Source: Cristatella mucedo (taxonomy: Eukaryota; Bryozoa; Phylactolaemata; Cristatellidae). From it: a stretch of 64,000 nucleotides of DNA. Positions within the stretch are counted from its first letter, which is position 1. Every line of letters begins with the position of its first letter. The stretch spans positions 467,501 through 531,500 of the forward strand of contig WPIO01000014.1 in NCBI GenBank assembly GCA_009760855.2, in the 5' to 3' direction. Made by a program: the position numbers and the translations under genes. This document shows, piece by piece, positions 33,988 through 46,055 of this stretch. Under the pieces are notes generated by a model. The model was not told the DNA's origin. It did no database searches and was given only the letters and a program-made list of their open reading frames with translations.

Positions 33988-36900
33988 AATAATAATAATA
34001 GTGCACTTGATAAAGTGCCCTCAGAGAACTTAATCTCTTTCTAGGCACTTTACATTTACTGCAAAGTTAACACGATCGAATGATTAGTGGTAGCATGCTT
34101 GATAAACAACAAGAATAACATGGTTAGGGGTGACATGTACAGGGTCAGCATGCAAGTGGGGTTAGGGGCAGCATTTAAAAGTGTCAGCACACGTAAGCAC
34201 ATAACGGAAAATCACATGAAACTCACTAAGTGCTTCCATAAATAGGTGCGTTTTTAAATTCTTTTCAAAGTGATTTGGTCAGGGAATGTCGTGACGGAAG
34301 TCTGGAGTGAGTTCCAGGCTTTGGGAGCACACTAACTAAATGCCCGGTCTCCAAAGGATTTGAGGTTTGTACGAAGTATAGGTAAACAGTTAGATTCGGA
34401 AAAGCGGGTGGTACGATGCTTAGCCTGGTGGGGGAGTAGATCTGATAGGTAGGCTGGAGCCAAAGGATGAAGGGACCTAAAAGTGAGCAACAAAACCTTG
34501 AAGTTGATGCGTTGCTTGACTAGGAGCCAGTGCAGTTCGGCGAGAAGTGGTGTGATGTGGCAGCTGCTATGCTCACGACAGACAAGCCAAACTGAAGAGT
34601 TGTGCACCAGCTGTAAGCACCTGATTGCACTTGCCGATGGCTCAGCAAGCAGTGAGTACATAAGTCAAGAATGAATGTCACAAATGCATGGACCAACTTA
34701 GGTGTGGTATCCCTGTCTAAACAAGCCTGAATTTTAGTAATCTTATGTAGCTGAAAGTAGGCAGACTTGATTGTGGAGCTGATGTGGTCGTCTAACGAAA
34801 GGTCACTTTGGTGACGTGACACCTAGATTCGTGCACATTCAACAGGAAATATGCTGGTAGAGCCGATTGTGAATGTTAGCCTGTCCAATTTCTGAGTCGC
34901 ACTTGGTTTGCCCATAACTAGTTGGTTTTATCACCATTTGATTTAAGAAAATGTCATGCCATCTATGTGCAGATGTCATCAATACATGCAGCAAGGGAGT
35001 TGAGAGAATTCGGTGTGCTGGAGGGCTGGGAGGGATCAAAGCAAAGGTACAACTGAATTTCATCCGCGAAGTGAAAGCCTATATTGAGTTTGGCATTCAC
35101 ATCGGCCAGAGGGAGAGTGTAAACCGTGAACAGAGCAAGACCAAGGAGGGAGCCCTGAGGTTCAAACCATATTTCAGAGGTACCTCGGATAATCTTCGTC
35201 CATTCACATCAATACTCAGGAGTCTTCCATTGAGATAGGACCTGAACCATTGCATATGAACCAAGTGCAGTACCAGTGATGCCAAAAAAGAATGGGGGGG
35301 GGGGAGCGCTCAAGAAGGAGTTGGTAATCGGTAGTATCAAAGCTGCCGAAAGATCGAGCAAAACACGCAAACATACTCTACCCATGTCTGTGTTCCGTAC
35401 ACCCGAATGTAGGTCGTTGTACGCCCGAAGCAATGCTGACTCTGTAGAGTGATTAGTTCTTTAGCCAGACTGGAACTTACCAGCAAGGTTTGAAGTTTCA
35501 ATATATGAGTTCAGCTGGTCTGCTACGACTAGTTCCAGTGTCGTTGATGGGAATGGTTGAAGGGAGACTGGACGGTAGTTGCTCAAGTTCTCTTGGTCTA
35601 GAGCTGCTTTCAAGAGTAGTGGCCTGATTACAACTTTTTTGAAAGGACATAAGCTGAGCCTAATGACACAATAATGATGTTATTTGCGCATGACAGCAGC
35701 AGATCAATGCATCGTAGGAACATTACAATGGGAATAATTTTAAAAGTAGTTGCTGTCTTCTTTGATGAAAATATAAACATCAGGACGAAATCACTAGTGA
35801 CTCTCTTGAATGTAGACATTGAGGTATTTTAAGGAATCGGGGACAGCATTATAGGGAGATGCTGCCATATTAGGGATGGACTCCTTGATCTTGCCTATCT
35901 TCTGGAGAAAAAACTAGAGAAGAAATCGGCTAGATCATCACAGGGATCATCAGGTAAGGAGCTAACCTGGTAGCCGTTGAAGAGATGGTTGGTCATCGAC
36001 ATCAGGATTTTTGGATTGTGCATCTGTGATTGAACAATGTTTTTGTAGAAGCTAGACTTGGCCTTTGCTAGGATTGATTAGTCGATCTACAGTAGTTCTC
36101 GTATGCTGTCGTTCTTCGTCGATGGACAGTCAGTCCTGATCTTTTGTATGTTGTTTCGAGCTTTCGCTTAGAATACATGGCTAGTTTTATGTCTATGGTA
36201 AGCCATAGACCGTCTGGGGGAGGTTGCACAGTGGACTTAGTTGTAGGTGCAAATTTGTCGAGCATGTCAGCTAGAGTCGTGTTGTAGCAATCTACCAATT
36301 ATGAAAGGTCGGAAGGGGGACTGAGCAGCATAGGCGAGGAAGATATTATCGCACGGACAGCATCGATGTCAAGGGTCTTGAGGTTTCGCGATTCACAGGT
36401 GATTTTGCATGAGGAGAAGGAGAAATCACTCTTAATGAGGAAAGATCGATTTCTTGCGCACAGATCGAAATGCGATCAGAGAAATCAGAAATAAAGGAGG
36501 ATTTGGTACTTGGTGAGCGATAGACTGCTTCCACCATCGGTAGCTTGTTGTCGGATGAAATACAGACAATAGATTCGAAAGATTGCTTCGAGGGTGTTGC
36601 AAATGACTCGAAGTCGAGTTTCGAGTGCATAATAATAGCAACTCCACCTCCAGTTCTCATCGATCTAGGAGTGTGAAAAAGGATAAACCAGTCGGGGTTG
36701 AGGCTTTAATTGTCGGGCAGTTTACCGATTTTAGCCATGTTTCAGTATCGGCGAAAAGGTCGAAACAATTTTCAGAATAAAAGGTCGTTTATTACTGAAG
36801 GTTTATTGCACAGTAAGTGAGGGTTCCAAAGACAAGCGTTTAGTGGGGCCGCCGAAGTTATAACAGGCTTGACGATCACTAAGTTAGAGAAAGTTACAGC

Positions 36901-37190
36901 GTCGCTTGTGGGGAAGCGTGCTGAGTGATTCAAGACATAGCCAGGAATACCAGACGAGCGGGTACTCAGCTCGCTGTTCTCGCCAAACGAGTGATGTCTA
37001 AGCTGGCGGCCCCAGCCACCGAGGCAGCTCCAGAGTGCTTTCCTTTTGTTAATGCACAATTCACGAATCTTAGCAACAGCAGCAACATCTGGGAATGCAT
37101 TTGAACCACGATGACGAAGCAATAATAGGTGCGGGCGATCATAACTAAGATGCGGGTGGTCTTCACTGACAGTTTCTAGCTCGTCAACGC
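33988..37190 (-). mobile_element. LINE-B, longest uninterrupted copy (EN and RT remnants)
   Basis: Minus strand, 5' to 3': end of an upstream open frame (LSTRSSGIPGYVLNHSARF), endonuclease start (LFADTETWLKSV, then RTGGGVAIIMHSKLDFESF, VYRSPSTKSSFISDFSDRI), linker (CYNTTLADMLDKFAPTTKST), RT fingers and palm fragments, RT thumb and C-terminal block (LVHNSSVWLVC, FRSLHPLAPAYLSDLLP, LKSFGDRAFS), 3' UTR, terminal hairpin and ATT repeats at 33988. CR1/L2-like. About 200 bp of the endonuclease (the GDFN-type region) is deleted relative to the copy at 58 kb, and there is a G11 run at 35294-35304. Inactive. Confidence 0.85.
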
Positions 37191-38339
37191 TTGACGGGAC
37201 TGACAGGCTGCCAAAAGAAAGCTGAAACCATGCTTGGCAGGTTACTGACTGGAGCCTGCATGGAGCTCCGCTCAACACTCGGTGACCCTCTGCTGCTGCT
37301 GCTGCCCCTTGAAGCCGACCCTGGCGCAACTCCTGGAAGATGGCCAGCGGAGTCGTTTGCCTCACAAATATTCGGTAAATTCCCTAAAGGCAGGTGGCAA
37401 ATAAAATATAAATCGAAATCACGCGATAAAGAACCGGTTTATTTTCGCTTCCGCTTACAAGAGGAATTTGGTTTCGACAGCCACTGTGAATCCAGTTACA
37501 GATGGTCTAAATAAAGGCTTGTAATCCAATAAAGGTCTCTTAATTGTCAAATGTAAGGAGTGTAGATGTGGCCTTTTCGGCTCTAACACTCTATGCAAAG
37601 TGCCTCGAAAGAGATTAAGTTCTCTGATCGCTCTACGCAAAGGTATTGCTACTATACATTTTACCATAGCAATTCTTGAGGGTTGTCATGGCTTAGGCAT
37701 TCAAAAACAGCGTGTGCTGCCGACATTTGCCCTTTGATAGTACAAACTTATTTAAATTGAATGAAGAAAAAGCTAACTTACATACTGTGGGAAAACCTTA
37801 TTAAGAAACTGATAAGCACAACTCTCAAAATCGGCTAAAAAGCTGATCCATTTTTACATCTGCAGTCAATATCGCTTTCCTTTCAAAAATGACTTGTCAC
37901 TAGTTGACACCATCAGCTCCACAGTCAAGTAAGAACACCAAAGCCACGCAGGTTCATGTATTTACGCAATCTTCTGCTACTCACCATACTCTGACCATAC
38001 TTCTGCTACTAGCTACTAGTAGGTCTTCCTGCTCGTGCAATTTGAAACAAATAGTTAAAGCAACAGGAGACATCTAGGCTTAATTTTCGTAAACGTCGCC
38101 ACTTCTACATTAAACCACTGCTCATCAATTAGGCTGTGTAGCAAGCAGACTCAAACACTCCTTCAGGTCTTTCATTCTCTTGCCTGCCCATCTATCTGAA
38201 TTGATTTCACATCAGGCCTACGGCTCGGCCGAGTCTGGTCGATTACTTGCACCCTAACTAACTTTAAATCACTAAAGCACCGTGCCTTTAGTTTCAGTGC
38301 TCTCAAAGCTTAAAGCTCACTACTGAATGACATGATATT
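37191..38339. other. Unassigned sequence with LINE-B relics
   Basis: Contains a hairpin relic on the plus strand (AAAGTGCCTCGAAAGAGATT, 37596-37640) and a strongly decayed LINE-B C-terminal block around 38150-38330. Nothing else recognised. Confidence 0.5.
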
Positions 38340-38520
38340 TAATTCATTTGTGTAGCTCCCTAAGAAAACTTAATCTCTTTTATTATTATTATTATTTATC
38401 TCTATGGTTAGCATTTGCCCCAGGTGACGAACCCAAGGCCTCGGTCATCTACCACATTTACCTCGACTTTGGTCGGGCCCAGCACCTTAGCAGCAAGCTC
38501 AGTCCACCTCGGTCCAGAAA
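38340..38520 (-). mobile_element. SINE-2 copy with internal (TTA)n
   Basis: AATTCATTTGTGTAGCTCCC and AACTTAATCTCTTTT, then a TTATTATT expansion, then the body and the tRNA-like head (GGTCGGGCCCAGCACCTTAG on the plus strand). Confidence 0.75.
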
Positions 38521-39494
38521 TCACGTTATCTCCGGATTTGACGAGAGCCAAAAGGAATCTAAAGACCGACCTAGTCCACACAACCTTTGCTCTGTCCAAG
38601 TGAACTCCATTTTGTTGAGCATTAGGAAACGGTGCACGTTGTGACCAAGGGCGAGAGCGACTCGCTTCCGCATCGTCTAGTTCCCAGTGAACTTGATCTT
38701 TTCCGTTTCGCTTTGCTTACCAGTGCATGATTCGGTGCTTGTTACTAACCGGGTCCTACTTACCAGCGACCGTTAGCGTCTTTTGTAGGCTTGCTTATGC
38801 TTGCTTCAGGATGGATGCTTTCGCATGCTTGGCAAAGCATGATATCTTGCTTGTCATATACTGTTACTTGTTGCCTCTCTTGCAGCGATTTTAGACATTC
38901 AGTTCTCCTAGGACGCTATAAATGACAATATCTATTGATATTATTATTCTCAGTGAGTTGTTGACAACAAGACCGCAGCAGCGGCTAATAGGAAAGGAAA
39001 CCTAGTAAAGCGTAAAACTAATCATCGTGGTCTCTTGGTATCAATGTCTTTTTGTTCACAATTTTTAAGCCTAAAAACATTAGTGTTTTCATCATAATAA
39101 GCTCAATATTAGCTAGAAACTTAAAAATAACACGGATAGTCACTAATCGCGAGCGTTTGTCTCAGGTTTACAGCAATCTCTTGGCAACCAGCTGCATTTC
39201 TTATGCATTAAAGGGAAAATAAAGTGCAGTGGTTTGAGAGGTACAGCAGAGTACTCACTACAGCGAGTGGCACTTTTTTCCTGACTCTCTGATCCACGCG
39301 ATGGGCAGGTTTTTCATGCAGAGGTCCTCAAAAGACTTACCTAGTAAACGTGACAATTGACAGCGCCTCTAAACATCGCTCCGTGAATCGGCTTTCGGTG
39401 AACATACGGAGCGCAGAACTGAGTCCTGAGGGCAGTCAAATATGTAAGTATCGTATAAGCAGCAGCGCAGCATTTCGGCTGGAGATAAGGCCAC
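38521..39494. other. Unassigned sequence
   Basis: Nothing recognised. Confidence 0.5.
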
Positions 39495-39650
39495 GCTGGT
39501 TTAGCCCAGTGGTTAAAGTGTTCACCCCCACCAAGGTGGTCACGGTAAACGTATTTGATGACGAAGGTCGTGGGCTCGAGCACAGTGGCGTATGTGAAGT
39601 GGCTGAATAGAGATTAAGTTTTCTTAGGGAGCTATACAAATGAATTTGAT
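39495..39650 (+). mobile_element. SINE-2 copy, full length
   Basis: Head TGGTTTAGCCCAGTGGTTAA, B-box-like GTGGGCTCGAGC, and tail GTGGCTGAATAGAGATTAAG then TTTTCTTAGGGAGCTATACA and AATGAATTT. Confidence 0.8.
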
Positions 39651-39694
39651 TGATTTATTTTAATGTGCATGAGTCAGCAGAAGGAATAAAAGCA

Positions 39695-39845
39695 TTGCGA
39701 ATAATTCTGGAAATGAGGTCCTCAGTCTAGAACCTGCAAGGCAAAAGCTTCTGATGGCGAAATTCTTTTAGTGAAAGAATAGATCAGATAATTTATTATC
39801 CCGAGAGGACTTAGGAACGATCAGGCTTTAACTAGTGCAGCTGAT
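39695..39845 (-). mobile_element. LINE-A fragment
   Basis: The plus strand shows CAGTCTAGAACCTGCAAGGC and AAAAGCTTCTGATGGCGA, the complement of the LINE-A VGDRS..AGPRLW block, then decays. Confidence 0.6.
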
Positions 39846-39879
39846 CAGGTAGCGGTGAAGATCTTAAACCGTCGCGTGT

Positions 39880-39965
39880 CTTGTGATCAGATACCGTTGG
39901 TTAGGGGTAAGGTGCTCTGTCTTCCCGACCCAGGTCATGGGCTCGAGACCTGAACCAGGCGAATT
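39880..39965 (+). mobile_element. tRNA-like SINE head fragment
   Basis: CGTTGGTTAGGGGTAAGGTG (A-box-like) and GTCATGGGCTCGAGACC (B-box-like) with SINE spacing. No 3' part is found; a diverged SINE-1 or SINE-2. Confidence 0.4.
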
Positions 39966-40105
39966 GTAATGCTACCACTTTCCTTAAAAAATGACTGCAA
40001 ATCTGCTTTATTAATTCTGTGATGTCGGAAAGAAACCCCACATTAACCACATGTGCAAAACTGGGTTTCAGACAGCAGAGAATTTACAGGTACCCGTTGC
40101 GATAG

Positions 40106-40141
40106 CAGATCCTGACAGGTAAGCTAACCTGTCAGGATCTG
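40106..40141. repeat. 15-bp perfect inverted repeat, 6-nt loop
   Basis: The arm CAGATCCTGACAGGT (40106-40120) and its exact reverse complement (40127-40141) flank AAGCTA. It does not belong to any repeat family recognised here. Confidence 0.95.
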
Positions 40142-40844
40142 TGTAGTCTCGCGGTACTACTTTACATCGCATCGTTTGACTAGACAATTCATGACTATTC
40201 ATTCTCATGTTTCAGAAAACTTATACGTACCAGCAAAATACGTGTGAATAATTTGTGACAATAAATTATTACTTTAAAATGATGTCCTTATTAAGCCGTA
40301 TAAACAACTCATATAGGATAGAACGTGCATTACCCACTGCAGCGAGAGAGGAAGCTACAACGGAGTATTAACTTCAATGTGACTGTAGGGTCACTCAAAT
40401 AAGGCTTGGAGTCATAATCTTCAAAATTCAGTACAATTTTGTTCAATCTAGTAAGCCACTGACGGCCTGAGGTGGAGCCGATGGGTGCAAGGTGGAACTT
40501 ACGCATTCCAATTCAATCTGCCAAGTGAGTCAAACGGTGTGGAGGAGCTGGTGTATGTATGGGCTCGATAATGCTATTTAAAAAAAGTCGATAAAGTGAT
40601 GACGTCCGTAGTTTTCGATTGACGCGTAGTGCTAGCCTTCATGTAAATTTAGTTTTATTTCCTTTAAATTTTACTGTCGAGAAGATACAAAAAGCTCGTT
40701 TTAGAGTGCTGCCCTGATTTTCAGATGTTGGGTTTGTCTGCCAGAGCAGCTGGGACGTCGAGTGTCGGCAGACACTTGCAGCGGCTCGCACTCTCTCCCC
40801 CTCGGTGCTGCTGCTGCCCTAGAACTCCTGGTAACTATTTCCTG
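40142..40844. other. Unassigned sequence
   Basis: Nothing recognised. Confidence 0.5.
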
Positions 40845-42345
40845 CTAAAACTCAGTGTGCTGCTGCGTCTGCAGCTCCCTTAGCCTCTCCGTTGTCAGTT
40901 CCTCCTCGATGAGCTCGTTGATGTCACCCTCATCCATGTCTACGCCCATGGACTTGCCGAGGGATACAATCTCCTCCACCACTGCCGCTTCAGGTTCGAG
41001 TCTTTCAACGTCCTTTTCAGTCACATCATCAGGCCACAGTTTCTTTAAAGCAGAGGTCAAGGTCCTCTTTGTAACACCGTCAGGCCATATCGACAATTCT
41101 AAGGCATATTATGACGTTATAGTGGTCCTTTACGAGCTCTCGAAGGATAATGATCCTAATGCTCCTTGTCACCTCCAAGTCGTGTCGGAGTAGGTGCTTG
41201 GTGAAGAGACTTGAAATTTGAAATCTCCTGCTGGTACATGGGCTGCACGATAGCGGCTTTGTTTTTCAGCCTGTAGAGAACCTTTATAAACTTGAACTCT
41301 TTGAGACTATCATCTTTGAAGTTAGGTGGACGGTAAGGTGCATTGTCGAGGACGAGACGCGCTTGCAGAGTTTCACCCAGTCCGCAAAGAACTACCTGGT
41401 GGCCCAAGCCCTCGGATTTTCCCTCCACGTAGCCTGCAGTTTTTCTTTCAGAATCGTATGTGACTTAAAGGCTCCGGGGGTTTTCCGAATGATAAACGAG
41501 CAGCGGCTTGATCTTGCATTCTCCGCTCGAACTGGCTCACAGTGTGGGTGCTATTTTATCCTTCGCTTAAAGACCGTTGGCGACAGAAGCTTTACCTCTG
41601 CAGGTCCTAGACTGTGGAACTCGCTTCCATGATTCTTACGCAACGGCAACTACTCTCCTGCTGCCGACTATGGATCATCCTTTTCAGCGGTCCTGAGCTG
41701 CTACTTCCACGCTACTCACTACCTCAACTGCTCTTCGCGGGTGTGCGGCCCGGCATCCTCTTCTCCGCTGCCGTTATATCCTCTGTCCTCCTTGGCAGCA
41801 TACTCCATCAGTGTCCTGTCTCGTCACAGTGGAAGGATTGCTGGGAGAATTTATCCCTTTGCTGGTTTAATTCCAGCAACAGTTTCGAGGTAATCCTCAG
41901 CTGCTTTTATATACGCATTCCGTCTCACCATGTCTGACAACGGTGTGAATGCCAGTCCTCTTTTTGAAATTGTCAAACGACGCCCCGACTGACTTTAAAC
42001 GGCTCTCCCGTTGACCCTTCCGTTGAAGTGCCCAGGTTCTTCTGCAGCAAGTAAACAGCTCGTGCCTTCGCGCAGATTATAGCCTCCGTTACGCTATCCT
42101 CTGGGAGCTGTTTTTCCGTCAACCACACGTTCAGCAGCCTTGGCTGGCGTCATAGTCTTTAACGATTCCTTCTGCTTACGTACGGTGCAGATCGTAGAAG
42201 TGCTACGCTAGTACTGCTTCGCCAAGTCAACTACTCGCACACCTTGGTCACGTTTTTTGATAATTTATTCCCTTAATTCAATGCACATCATCCGCTGTTT
42301 CTTCTCAGCACTGTCCTTCGAAATCATTTCAATCTTTCTTCGGAT
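40845..42345 (-). mobile_element. Tigger/pogo-type transposon, dead, with LINE-A insertion
   Basis: Minus strand. The DNA-binding region has KDSAEKKQRMMCIELRE, GVRVVDLAKQY and STSTICTVRKQKESL; then CENP-B-like helices. The DDE region has MPGRTPAK, then (after an insertion) CKIKPLLVYHSENPRSL and LQARLVLDNAPYRPPNF. The C-terminal part has EFKFIKVLYRL, then VEEIVSLGKSMGVDMDEGDI and TTERLRELQTQQ. Stops in the DNA-binding part and several frameshifts make it a fossil. I could not assign terminal repeats. Confidence 0.85.
41563..41725 (+). mobile_element. LINE-A C-terminal fragment inside Tigger
   Basis: CGCTTAAAGACCGTTGGCGA to GAGCTGCTACTTCCACGCTA matches LINE-A but lacks both its 5' part and its 3' terminus. 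It interrupts the transposase between the MPGRTPAK and IKPLLVYHSENP segments. Confidence 0.85.
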
Positions 42346-42424
42346 CAATGGCTATAACAACGAAGTTTTGCAAAATAACAGCATGCACAAATGCGAGCAC
42401 AACACGCTCATGCTTTCACTGCAA

Positions 42425-42585
42425 GCTAACGGCTTTAATAGCCTCATTTGTAAATGGCAGAAGAGCCTTGAACGGCCATCACTGCTGCTTGGAGTTCAAA
42501 ATAAGAGATAGTCCAACTGTCGGATTCGAACCCACAACTTCGGTCATGAAGATAGAGCACCTTACCTCCTAACCTATCACGGCCC
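42425..42585 (-). mobile_element. SINE-1 copy
   Basis: Minus-strand B box GGTTCGAATCC (plus GGATTCGAACCCACAACTTC), a head ending CGTGATAGG and the 3' block AGAAGAGCC...GGCTATTAAAGCC. Confidence 0.8.
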
Positions 42586-43071
42586 AGTAGAAAAAGGCAG
42601 GCGCTGTGACCTGCATGAAAAAAATGCTTCAGGCAAGGTTTTAAGGGTCGGCCTCCTAATGGAGTGCTGCTATGCTGTCTAAGACCACGTTTTATATGGC
42701 ATCTTAGCTGAGAGAAGGCAGCAAACAACAGTACCGAAAACTATGCTACACTCTGCGACTCCAACGATGGCTAGCGAAGGTTAATTTTTGCATCATGTGT
42801 AAATTGTGCATAATTATCCCGCCCGACATCCACCAGATCCAAAACGGCACCTGTCGCACGGGTGCAAGCCGCTGCCCTGCCTTTATGCAACACAGCGAAC
42901 AATTATTGTAAGCGGACAAAAAAGGTTAGAGCCAAGAGGTCGCATAGAGTCATTTGGCTAAAAGAGTCATGTGCAGTAAATAAAGCTGAACCACCAGCCA
43001 CGCCGTGACTCATTGAATGTTACAAAGTGCTGGTATTTTGCAAATTGTTTTGCTTTGATCATGAGAATTGA

Positions 43072-43094
43072 CCCCCCCCCCCCCGATAAAAAGA

Positions 43095-43142
<48 letters not shown>

Positions 43143-43449
43143 CAGAGACAGAGGGAGACAGAGAGACAGAGATACAGAGGGAGACAGAGAGACAGAGACA
43201 GAGCGACAGAGAGATAGAGAGAGACAGAGAAAGAGATAGAGACAGACACAGAGACAGAGGGAGACAGAGGGAGACAGAGAGACAGAGGGAGACAGAGAGA
43301 CAGACAGAGCGACAGAGAGATAGAGAGAGACAGAAACAGAGAGGGAGACAGAGAGAGAAGGAGAGAAGAGACAGAGAGGGAGACAGAGAGAGAAGGAGAG
43401 AAGAGACAGAGAGGGAGAAGGAGAGAGAAGGAGGGAGAGGGAGGGAGAT
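43072..43449. repeat. C13 run followed by a 360-bp (GA)n purine tract
   Basis: C homopolymer at 43072-43084, then from 43091 an almost pure purine strand of GAGACAGA/GAGAGA variants with higher-order repeats of about 50-120 bp. Long Ser/Leu/Arg/Glu-rich frames here are artefacts. Confidence 0.97.
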
Positions 43450-43454
43450 GTATA

Positions 43455-43530
43455 TATAATTCATTTGTATAGCATCCTAAGAAAGCTTAATCTCTATTCA
43501 GGCGCTGCTTCACATATGCCACAGCTGCCC
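43455..43530 (-). mobile_element. SINE-2 3' end
   Basis: ATAATTCATTTGTATAGCAT, CTTAATCTCTATTCAGGCGC and TTCACATATGCCACAG; the head is missing. It abuts the (GA)n tract. Confidence 0.75.
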
Positions 43531-43679
43531 TGGTTAATTAAATTCCACAAGTAAATCGCTGTTATTAAATTCATCAGTTTTGTGACCCGTCGTACGGTAA
43601 TGAACAGACGGTGGGCACAATTCACTTAGCCTCAATAGTGCCGGCCCTGAATTGCGTATATTTGATTACTACCATTGGT

Positions 43680-43812
43680 TCATACGATTATTATCATACG
43701 ATTATTTCCACTCACCATTCAATCGTGTTTCCTTTACAGCAAATGTAAAGCGCCTAGAAAGAGATTGAGTTCTATGAGGGTGCTTTATTATTATGATTGT
43801 TATTATTACTAT
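43680..43812 (+). mobile_element. LINE-B 3' end
   Basis: CACTCACCATTCAATCGTGT, then the hairpin (AAAGCGCCTAGAAAGAGATT) and ATT repeats. Confidence 0.85.
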
Positions 43813-45299
43813 GATAGGTACGGTACATTCTCGTAACGAGGTTCTAGATCACAAATCTTGTCTGTAATTGCCACAGCTCCACCTCGATGGGCAACACTGT
43901 TAAGTGGATTTGGTTGTGACAATTCATTCATCTACTCAATTTAAAGCGGCCGGTCGTCACCACTCACCCATTGGCTTCTCGCCTGCTCAAGTTCGCTTTG
44001 TTCAAAATATTCTGCGAGACAGATTCTACACCACCAGGTAAGCTCTGCAGCGTTTCTGAAGATATATTAAATATATGTAGACATATGTGGTAAAGCATGG
44101 ACATAGAACACCTCACGGAAGCTCAGGAACAGAGCACAGCTACGATATGCCCTCAAGTAGCTGCTGACTGCTCCATTTGGCGGTTATCAATATTGGACAA
44201 CTGTGAGCCTTGCTTCTGCATTATTAACTTAGACACAGTTGGCACCCTCATTACTCAGCCGACTGAGCTCAAAAGGGCCACGATCATCGCTTCGGTTCCA
44301 GTCTTTGTGTCTGATTTGCTTTGCTTCTGATCGCTTTGTATCTGATCGCTTCGTTTATGGTCGCTTCGTTTATGGTCGCTTCGTTTGCTCTTTGTGTGGT
44401 TTCATCTTCCTCCTTTAGTAATAAGCACTTCTGTTCATGGCAGGCGTATAAGAATAATCTTGGCATCTTTCCGTGTAGCCATCGCCATTAGCGGAAGTTC
44501 TTCTTTGAGATCTGCCTCTAACACTATAGCTGTGTGCACGGTTTGTCGGCAATGTGCGTGCAAATTCGATTTTAAGAATTTAGATGCAATTTTGCAGTTT
44601 CACAAACTCGAGTGGAGTTCCTACATTGCACGGTGCGCATTAGTTTAATTTTTAAGTTTTCTTTTAATTTAAAGCATGCCGTAAATGCTGCCAATCACCG
44701 CTGATTTAAAGATGTTCGTCACTGATGAAACCAAACGTGTCATTATAAAAGAACGCTGCGGGCGTAGCCAGTTGAGTTACTTCGCGAATTAATCGGTATG
44801 CTAAAGATATGATCACCATCTTGCAGCCAGGGTGGTAAATTTTTGATAGCCATTGAACTAATAAAGTTTCTTTCTTTTGTAGGCAGTCATTACATGGTAA
44901 CGTAACGTCTAGCGGCAGCTGCATTCCAGGTTCTGTTCGTGCTCGACTTTGGAAGCCTTCGTTTTAGCGAGCTAGCAAGAGCTGCAATAAAGTGTAGCAG
45001 TTTATTCCTAAATACAGCTGTTAGATTAGATTTAATGTCTACATTTTCCCTCAATTCTCATTCGATAGTAGAGTGAAAAACCTTACTCTGCCCTACATTG
45101 GCCTTCCACGGCTTGACTCCAAAGCCAATCTAATAGTTACAGCATCATCAAGGTCTTTTGCTACCAACCTGCTACTGCAAGGATAACCGGTTACAATTTC
45201 CTTCATTTCGCAGAAAAATGCTTACTAAGGTCCGTAGCTTACACAGACCGGCTGTTAGCTTAGTAGGTCAAAGGCTGTGTCCAGACAATGCCGTCTGCT
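43813..45299. other. Unassigned sequence
   Basis: No gene recognised. A small tandem repeat TGGTCGCTTCGTTTA lies near 44340-44390. Confidence 0.5.
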
Positions 45300-45682
45300 A
45301 TTTTTTGGATATTCTACGCTCCATTTCTACTAAATGCTCTCAAAGCCTAAAACTCACTCCCGACCTGCGTCGCGACATTTCTTGACTTGTCCACATCTAA
45401 AAAGAAACTGAAAAACGCACCTATTTATGACAAAATTTAGTGGGTCCCTGTGATTCGTCCTTTATATGCTTTTGCGCGCTGACACTGTTGCATGCTTCCA
45501 CTAACCACACTTGCATTCTGACCTTATGCATGTCACCTTCAACCTTGTTATTCTTGTTGTTTATTGAGCATTACACCGCTAACCATTTGACCGTGCTTCC
45601 TTTGCCGCAATTGTAAAGCGCATAGACAGAGATTGAGTTCTCTGAGGGCGCTTTATCAAATGTATTATTATTCTTATTATTA
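45300..45682 (+). mobile_element. LINE-B C-terminal end and tail
   Basis: Decayed C-terminal block (CTCAAAGCCTAAAACTCACT), the 3' UTR with a GCATGTCACC block, then the hairpin (AAAGCGCATAGACAGAGATT, GAGTTCTCTGAGGGCGCTTT) and ATT repeats. Confidence 0.85.
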
Positions 45683-45924
45683 AATGCATAAATTGTTCTC
45701 TTAATATCCACATGCTCATCAGCAGTTCTTTGTTGTGCAAGATGAATGCTGTTTCCTCCCGAGTGCATGCTGAAGCCGTTTAAGCTTAGAGTACCCAATC
45801 AATAATTCTGGTGCTGAGCAGCCACTTTTTCGTGATTTCGGCCATTTACACGAACAAACGACCTCCCTTACCCGCCGACTCGCACATATACAAGTGTGCT
45901 TGCGTATGTACAGGTATCTAGTGC

Positions 45925-46055
45925 CTATACTTAATGGCTGAGGGACCGTGGATTCAAGTCCTGCAGCAGGCGATTCTCGGCATCCCGTTGCAAGCAGGCT
46001 TGATAGCCTGCAAGTTCTTCTATCTCTATCTAAATGAGGCAGTTTTAAAAGCCAA
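45925..46055 (+). mobile_element. SINE-1 copy, 5'-truncated
   Basis: GTGGATTCAAGTCCTGCAGC (B box), GCGATTCTCGGCATCCCG, and an end AAATGAGGCAGTTTTAAAAG. Confidence 0.65.

Noticed and set aside
36772..37365. 197-codon frame as a host gene
   Set aside because: Its C-terminal half repeats at 58.6-58.9 kb and leads into the LINE-B endonuclease, so it is retrotransposon sequence.
42967..43464. 165-codon Ser/Leu-rich and 148-codon Arg/Glu-rich frames
   Set aside because: Translation of the (GA)n purine tract; no biased codon use or flanking gene signals.
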